This document shows, in pieces, positions 57,516 to 64,000 of a stretch of DNA of 64,000 nucleotides. The DNA is taken from the NCBI GenBank assembly GCA_928212115.1, contig CAKMRJ010001112.1:409036581-409100580 (forward strand), given 5' to 3'. Source of the DNA: Lactuca virosa (Eukaryota > Streptophyta > Magnoliopsida > Asterales > Asteraceae). A model generated the notes under the pieces. It saw only the letters and a list, made by a program, of their open reading frames with translations. It was not told where the DNA came from and ran no database searches. A program made the position numbers and the translations under genes. Position 1 is the first letter of the stretch, and each line of letters begins with the position of its first letter.

Positions 57516-57883
57516 GAATTCCAAACTATAAATGTAACCCCTAACCCCCGTAAAATCGGCCAATGTATTTCAAAGTGGAACCCTAGCCGATTTTGTGCTT
57601 CCAAACCTCTCTCTCTCACAAGCCTCCATTTGCTTTTGGTGTTTGTAACTCATTAGAGGTATCACACTTGAGGTACTAAGCTCTTGAAAGGCCAAGAACT
57701 ACAAGCTACAACTAAGAGGTATTCATCTAACTAGTTTTATGTTGTATATCTTCAATTGCATGCTAGCTAGGGTGTATGCTTTGGATAAAATGAAATTCCA
57801 TGTATAACTTGAGAAAACTTAGATCCAAAGCATCTAGGGTTGTATGTGCACCATAGGGTTGTTATAGCGCTCAAAACCCATCA
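57516..57883 (+). repeat. 3' LTR of copia-2, second part
   Basis: Continues the copia-2 LTR (GAATTCCAAACTATAAATG) to CTCAAAACCCATCA at 57883, followed by the GTTTC duplication. Confidence 0.92.
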
Positions 57884-57888
57884 GTTTC

Positions 57889-58470
57889 TACCCTACAACA
57901 ACATTTTCATAACTCACAGGTCAGTTCATGGCCCCTTTTTTTTTGAATGGTGGTCTAGTATATGCATGGGATAGAACCCATGGCCTCCTTATTAGTAACT
58001 CCTTATTAGACACATTGTAACATTGTTGAACTAAAACTAACTATCATAGACTACTACCAGGAACCAATCTAAGAAAGTAGTGATAGTACACGCAAACTTG
58101 AGGAAGCAAGTTTAGGATAAACAATATAAACAAAAACACCCATACAACACTTTAAAATCATAAACATGTGGACTCACCAACATTAAATATGTTGACCTCT
58201 CAAACCACATGTGTTCTCAGGAGAATGAACCTGTCTGAAGGAGGAGATAACCTCTGTGATGTAGCCTGGAGTCTGTATGCTTTACTTTTGTACTTCGCTT
58301 TCGTGGCCTACTTGTACCTCGAACAACTGTGTAATATATTTTATTTAATGAATAAATAGAAATGTTGTTTAATATATCCAGTGTATTACTCAATGTCTAT
58401 CTTTGGCCTGAATCCGAACATCCTAATGTAGCAAAGCCTGGTGCTTCCGCCGCCGTCCAGGGGTGTGACA
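57889..58470 (+). repeat. gypsy-3 LTR, second part
   Basis: Resumes after the copia-2 target duplication and ends GGGGTGTGACA at 58470. It contains GACTCACCAACATTAAA, also near the end of the gypsy-1 LTR. Total LTR length without insert is about 1.45 kb. ATAAC (58471-58475) would be the target duplication, but the partner end is not in view. Confidence 0.75.
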
Positions 58471-61300
58471 ATAACACAAAGAAAGGCATAATAGTCGCGC
58501 CCATGGCTTTTATTTAATTGTTTTAGTAAAGATCCTCAATTTATATCCCTTTTTCTTCTTTTTCATGTTCATGACGGTTATGCCATTTTGTTCCCATTAG
58601 AGACGATGATGTTTGTTTACAAGTGTATACAACAGGTTATGTAGAGTAGACGTTAGCCTAAAAACTGTCGTCAGAGCAAAAAGATACGTCCCAGGTTCAA
58701 AGCTTTGTCTCCAGCTAGACATCAAATCATCAATCCACCCAACGAGGCAGAACCCACAACCAATGTCCTCTCCTGTTCGGACTGCCTTACGACCTCGTTA
58801 TCGCATGTTTAATCTGCATCCCAAGAATCGACCACTGCAAGCTTCTCTTAGTCTGCAAAAAGTTGGTGTCGTATCCTTGTTGGAAACTTCTTCTACTCTT
58901 TCCGCAAAAACCTCAAAATCGCTGAGGTTTCTTAATGATTAGAGATATTGGATGACAAATGAATCGTTGTAGACTATTGATTGAAAGAGGGAAAGAACGA
59001 TCTATATAAACGTCTATAGTCTTGATTGATCTGAACTTCAAGGGTTGTTGATTACTAATGAAAACTATAAACACACATACATACTAAAATGAAAAACACA
59101 TAGGCACATACTAAAAATTAAAAGAACCCAAAGAACATTAAGCTCACACATGACGATTATTAGTTGGAGTTTTTCTATGTATGTTTGTGTTTTAGTGTGT
59201 GAAAATAAAGATATTGGTGGGAGAACTTAAAGAACCCTGATTAAGATCATATTGGGTTAAATGACGTGTGTGTGTGTGTGCGTGAGAGAGAGAGAGAGAG
59301 ATTGATGGAAAGAATGGGGAAGGGACGGTGGGGTGGGATAGGGTGGGTCCAATCTTTTGTTTATTATTTTTAATTGATAAAGTATTAAAAGAAATATAGA
59401 AAAAATACAAAAAAAAATTAAAAGGGTAAGACGGTCATTTTAAGTTCTCCATGGACTAAAACCACGGAAAGTATCTGATTTTGGACCTTCCATGCAAGTT
59501 GAAAACTTTATGGACCTTATCTATAGTTTTTTGCAAACCACATGGACCAATTTTCTAGTTTTGTCTATTTTTTAAGTATTTTTATGTATTTTGGTATATT
59601 TTTACGTATTTATGTATTTTTTTTTTTACTTCAAGTTTCATTTAAGCTAACTATTAGACCTTTTAAATGAAAAAAAAAACTATAATACTTCAAAACAAAC
59701 GTTTTTCAAAAACGATCATCAATAACCAATGTCATTTTTGTAGGTGAACTTTTCTAGTTTTTTTTCTTAAATTCAATTTGTAGATGAACAAAGTTTACAA
59801 ATATCTCTATTAACGACAATGATATTCATAAACTTTATTCATCTACAAACTGAATTCAAGAGACTATGGAAGAATTACTTGCAAAAATGACATTGATTGC
59901 TAAGGATAGTCTTTGAATAATATTTGTTTCGAAGTATTCTAATGTTTTTTTATTCATTTACAAAGTCTAATAATCAACTTACAATGAAATTTGAAGTAAA
60001 CATTCATAAATATGTAAAAAAAAAAAAGATACAATAATACATTAAAATATTTTTAGAAAAATACATATAAATGCGTAAAAAGTTCAATTATAAACTTAAA
60101 AAACATAAAAATATTTAAAAAAAAACTATATAAAAAAATTTAAAAACATGAATACATGAAAATTATAACAAAATACATAAAAGTACATAAAAATACTTAA
60201 AAATTCATATAAATACGTAAAAAGTATGTTTATACATTTAAAATACATAAAAACATTAAAACTACATAAAAAACTTAAAAATAAAATAAATATATGAAAC
60301 TACTTAAAAAATAAATAAAAAATATGTTTATAAATTATAACAAATTTTGAAAAAATCTATAGAAAAGTCTAGTTATTTTGGGAATATTAACGATTTGGTC
60401 TCATGACCTATGGAGCAGAACAGGTCAAAATGTCAAAATAGCTAAAGTGAATAATTTGACGGTTTCTCATGTTTTTATATTTTAAAAAAAATTAATAATA
60501 AGACTTAATAGTTGCCCTCCCTCATTGAGGTCTAGGGTTCAAGTCCTGTTGTGGACATAGGTTAAATAATTTAGGAGTAGTTTAGTATATTTTTCGTTTC
60601 AAAAAAATAATTAATTAATTTTTCCTAAATTAATGAAACTTTTCTAGAGATTTTCCTTGATTGTATTACTAGGTGTATGACTCATGTATTACATTGGTTC
60701 ATTTAAAAGAAAAATAAATATGAAAATTCTAAACATTTAAAAAAGTTTGAATTTATAAAAAAAAATTAAAAAAATATTGAATTATTAAAATTAAAATGAT
60801 TTTTTATCTTTTAAATTTGAACAAATAATTTAGATATATAAACAAAGGAAACTAATGAAGTTTTAATTTACAAATGTTGAAATTAGAAGGAAATTCAATT
60901 ATTGAAATTGATATGCATTTATTATTACATTTATTGCAAATATTACATTTAAATATTACGTGAAATTTAATAAAATGGAAAAAAACCACAAAATGCCATC
61001 TGAAAAAATTTTAAATGAAAATAACCACAAAATGACATGTGACAAAATCAATAAGAGTGTGACATGTGGTAAAAAGATTTTTACAGTGTCCGTGTTCTGA
61101 TATTTTCTTGAATTCTTTCCATAATTTCTAACTCTTTTAAACGAGAGCTGTTATTTTTTTTCCTTAATTTTCTAAACTCTTTTCAAATAATACTAATAGA
61201 GATCATATCTCATTTTGAGACGCAGATCAGGCCCTAATACATAAGTTAGTAGTCCAAAAGCTGGGGCCCAGCAAATGACCAATAGTTAGACGGTTTTACA
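58471..61300. other. AT-rich intergenic DNA, no recognised gene
   Basis: Low-complexity sequence with a compound microsatellite (59265-59300) and a long stretch of AAATACATAAAA-like words (60000-60330). An unrecognised 109-codon open frame (58613-58942) has no family features I know. I see no other coding signal. Confidence 0.5.
59265..59300 (+). repeat. Compound microsatellite (GT)n(GA)n
   Basis: GTGTGTGTGTGTGTG followed by CGTGAGAGAGAGAGAGAGAG. Confidence 0.95.
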
Positions 61301-61330
61301 AGTATCTGACGATGATGTGGCAATATTACC

Positions 61331-61354
61331 AGTTATATATTGAGTGTTATATAT
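61331..61354 (+). promoter_or_regulatory. Possible TATA region of the wax-synthase-like gene
   Basis: Two TATATAT words (61334-61340 and 61348-61354) lie 75-95 bp before the ATG at 61429. The spacing suits a plant core promoter, but the DNA around is AT-rich, so the call is weak. Confidence 0.35.
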
Positions 61355-61428
61355 TTCTCTACCACTGATTAAACACTTGTGCTGCGAGAACAAACAAAGT
61401 ATACAAAACTGAGAAAATAGATCTAGAT

Positions 61429-62488
61429 ATGGAAGGAGAAGTGCACAATCTAATACTAGATTGGAGTATAGCTTTGGCATCTCTTCTCTATTGCCATGGC
61501 GTTGGGACGTTTATTGGTGAAGGTACAACTAGATTCTTGGCGCTATTTCCCGTTATATGTCTCTTCCTATTTCTTCCCTTAAATCTCCACACCATGTTCT
61601 TCTGCGGTCTAACCTCTTTCTTCATATCATGGCTTGGAAGCTTCAAGCTCATGCTTTATGCCTTTGGTAAAGGTCCTTTATGTTCGTATCCACATCTGCC
61701 TATATCTCACTTCGTATTTACGGCTTGCCTGCCCAATCAAGATCATAAGAAATCGAGAAAAAGTATCTAACCAGATCACCAAGAACAAGAAATCCCCCAA
61801 AGACTATGCTCCAAGGGTTCTGCTGTTTATCGTTACACTTAAGGCGTACAGTTACAAAGACCGTTTTCATCCTTTACTAACCACATCTCTATATGCATAC
61901 TATCTCTTCTTCATGCTTGAACTCTTGTTAGCCATGACAGCTTCTTTAGCTCGAACAATAGTTGGGGTTGAACTCGAGCCACAGTTTGATGAGCCTCACC
62001 ATGCTACATCGGTGCAAAACTTTTGGGGGAAAAGGTGGAACCTCATGGCGTCTAGCATACTACGCCCTACAGTCTACCATCCTGCGCGTGCCATCTTTAG
62101 CCATCTGGTTCCTGAAAGATGGGTATCAGTGCCTGCAGTTTTTGCGACGTTTCTAGTGTCTGGGTTAGTGCACGAGTTAATCTTTTACCATCTTGGGCGA
62201 CTGAGGCCAACAGGGGAATTCACCTGCTTCTTTGTAATTCAAGGGGTTTGTGTTGGAATCGAGATTGTGATCAAGAAAACCATGGGTCAGCGTTTACAAC
62301 CCTCACCAGTTGTGGCCCGAACATTAACTTTGTCATTTGTGATGATTACTAGCTTTTGGCTGTTCTTCCCACCTTTCTTGCGAATAGATCCGTATGCTAA
62401 ATCTTGTAGAGAGTTCATGGCGTTTATAGGGTTTCTTAAGAGTGGTCAAATTCTTAGCCCCAATGAGTATGCATGCCCTATTATGTGA
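61429..62488 (+). CDS. Wax synthase-like long-chain-alcohol O-fatty-acyltransferase (MBOAT), with a one-base frameshift
   Basis: Intronless gene for a membrane-bound O-acyltransferase of the plant wax synthase family, which esterifies long-chain alcohols with fatty acyl-CoA at the endoplasmic reticulum. The ATG at 61429 gives MEGEVHNLILDWSIALASL, the usual family N-terminus. The first 102 codons (two or three membrane helices, LGSFKLMLYAFGKGPL) run in one frame. At 61735-61736 one extra A shifts the frame: TACLP then IKIIRNREK in the next frame. The remaining 250 codons are open to TGA at 62486-62488: FWGKRWNLMASSILRPTVYH, then SGLVHELIFYH with the likely catalytic His at 62171-62173, further helices, and the family end NEYACPIM. 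Combined length ~352 residues is normal. So either a very young pseudogene, an allelic variant or a sequence error. Confidence 0.85.
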
Positions 62489-64000
62489 AAGTGCCAATAA
62501 TAACATCAACCGTGTATTTGGTAGATTTGTATCTTATAATCAGTTAATTGCACTTTAAATGGGTTTTTTACTAATTTACAAAAGGTAATGTAATGTTACT
62601 GGGCGATTCAAATATAATATTGAACTATCCTTGAATTACTGGGTGATCTTGTGTAAATAATGATCGGGGATATATATTAGATTATTGTAATTTACCTCCT
62701 GCATGTTAGCGTTGAGACTTAATGGTAGCAAAGTCTAGAAGACCATCACTCATCATTAATTCTTACACCATATATTAATGAATGACAATAGAACTAAAAA
62801 TAATATATATTTTGACCAATTGTACATGGTTGAGTCTAGACTTTGATGTAATTGAAGTGTTTGATGATCTTATTTAATATGGCCCGAAATAACCAAAACA
62901 CTATGCTAACTTACCGAATTTTGTTGTACGCTTATTTACGTACTTATCCTTAATTAATAATTGAAAACAGAAAAATTAAATGTAGTATTTAAGCTCAGAA
63001 AATCACAAACATCTGAGAAATCTCGTATCTCGTTGTCCCCGCTTTAGTTTCTAAAATTAAAATAGTTGTTTAAAACATTTAATATATATATATAAGAAAA
63101 TAATTTAAACGCTGTTTCGTAATATAATTAAGGATGCATTTTAATAGTAGACCTCGTTTTAATGTTTTTTCTTTACCAACTTGTGCGCGCAGCAGGTGGC
63201 AAGAGCAATGCTATAGTTTACATTGTAAACTATCATCCAGTTGTGACGGTGGGATGCTTTGCCACTTCCTTTATAGTGCTTTCGTTTGATATTTTGTCGT
63301 CTACTTTTTTCTTTTAAAGCCTTAGATAATTTTAATTGTGATATATATTTCTTAATGAAACTTATAACAATAAAAACACATTTAAAAACAATCCATTTAT
63401 ATATTTTTCATCAAATATTATATATCAAAAATAAAAATATTTAAAGTTAAAGTTAAAAGACTTCAAAATATAATGTAAACAATAAATATGGGACAAAAAA
63501 ATTATCTATTAACACTTCATATGCCTCAAACGTTATCTTGGAGAACCCATTGCTAAAAGTTTTAATGGGTAACTGTGGATAATAGAAGTTATGCCCATCA
63601 AAGAAACATCAAAAAGAATACAACAATATAATTAGAAATTGGATTATATTGGAATATCATATTCAATGTAATATACATATATTTTATATAATCATGTTGA
63701 TTTGAGCTCCATAGAAATTTATATTTTAAAGCTATAATATACGGAAAAATAACTAACATACTTTATAATGATATAAAAATATTGATTTTGAGATTGTAAT
63801 TAAATATGTATAATGTCCAATATATGTCGTATTCACATAAATTTTTATCATGTTATGTATATCGAAAATGAGACGGTCTCAATAATATATTTAGATATAG
63901 AAAATCAAACTAAACTGCCTAAACTAAAAAAAAATTAATTACCATAATTTAATTATCATCGTATAACGAGTGAGATGGCAAACGGGCAACAAGCTGCGCC
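62489..64000. other. AT-rich 3' flank, no gene seen
   Basis: AATAATA words near 62500-62515 could serve as polyadenylation signals for the wax-synthase-like gene. Further on I see only A/T-rich DNA, a perfect 9-bp inverted repeat at 63213-63233, and TGAGACGGTCTCA near 63870. Confidence 0.5.

Larger units (their letters stand above)
34073..57883 (+). mobile_element. copia-2: Ty1/copia (Tnt1-94-like) element hosting two further insertions
   Basis: LTRs (34073-34850; 43732-44142 plus 57516-57883), a perfect PBS, an unusual leader, gag-pol, and perfect 5-bp target duplications GTTTC (34068-34072 and 57884-57888). Two later insertions swell it to 23.8 kb: a solo gypsy LTR at 41555-43656 between pol and the PPT, and SIRE-B at 44143-57510 inside the 3' LTR. 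Without them the element is about 8.3 kb. It is the same family as copia-1. Confidence 0.93.

Noticed and set aside
58613..58942. 109-codon open frame next to the gypsy-3 LTR end
   Set aside because: No family motif I recognise, poor start context, and the complementary strand is about as open. Not supported as a gene.

Overview
This window looks like a gene-poor, AT-rich stretch of a large eudicot nuclear genome. The style of its retrotransposon families suggests Asteraceae, perhaps lettuce-like, but I cannot verify the species. Roughly 85-90% of it is LTR retrotransposon sequence, inserted element into element. Only one host gene is clearly recognisable: a wax-synthase-like acyltransferase at 61.4-62.5 kb, which carries one frameshift. 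A decayed fragment of a mitochondrial import-receptor gene (TOM9/TOM22-like) survives near 29.6 kb.

Layout. (1) 1-5838: a minus-strand Ty1/copia element (copia-1), cut by the window edge and inserted into the gag of gypsy-1. (2) 5839-10206: gypsy-1 interior (Ty3/gypsy chromovirus, Tekay-like; gag, protease, RT, RNase H, integrase, chromodomain), all decayed. (3) 10207-26178: the ~3.1 kb LTR of gypsy-1, split by a 12.8 kb Sirevirus-like copia element (SIRE-A, 11049-23883) with a perfect CTTCA target duplication. (4) 26179-27348: gypsy-2, a second truncated interior joined directly to that LTR, followed by the start of another LTR. (5) ~27.6-29.5 kb: unassigned AT-rich DNA. (6) 29533-29721: the TOM9-like pseudogene. 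(7) 29719-32077: a minus-strand gypsy LTR fragment with a 262-bp tandem duplication. (8) 32078-33204: gypsy-3 interior fragment, followed by its LTR (33205-34072, resuming at 57889-58470). (9) 34073-57883: copia-2 (same family as copia-1, plus strand, GTTTC target duplication) sitting in that LTR. Copia-2 holds a 2.1 kb solo gypsy LTR (41555-43656, GAGAG duplication) and, in its 3' LTR, a second Sirevirus-like element (SIRE-B, 44143-57510, CCTAG duplication). (10) 58.5-61.3 kb: low-complexity DNA. (11) 61429-62488: the wax-synthase-like gene. (12) to 64000: AT-rich DNA with no gene seen.

No autonomous element is fully intact: every gag-pol has stops or frameshifts. SIRE-A is youngest by LTR comparison (about 5 differences in 309 bp) and SIRE-B older (about 16 substitutions plus 2 one-base indels in 329 bp).

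The most interesting signals come from comparing the two Sirevirus-like elements. Both keep a colinear set of noncoding blocks between RNase H and the third (envelope-like) ORF. Both have a TATA box 100-110 bp before that ORF's ATG. Both carry a cluster of polypurine-tract-like repeats between integrase and RT, and both share an identical 17-nt inverted-repeat island inside the otherwise diverged linker of the third ORF. In the gypsy elements, an inverted repeat just before the polypurine tract shows a compensatory base-pair change between copies.
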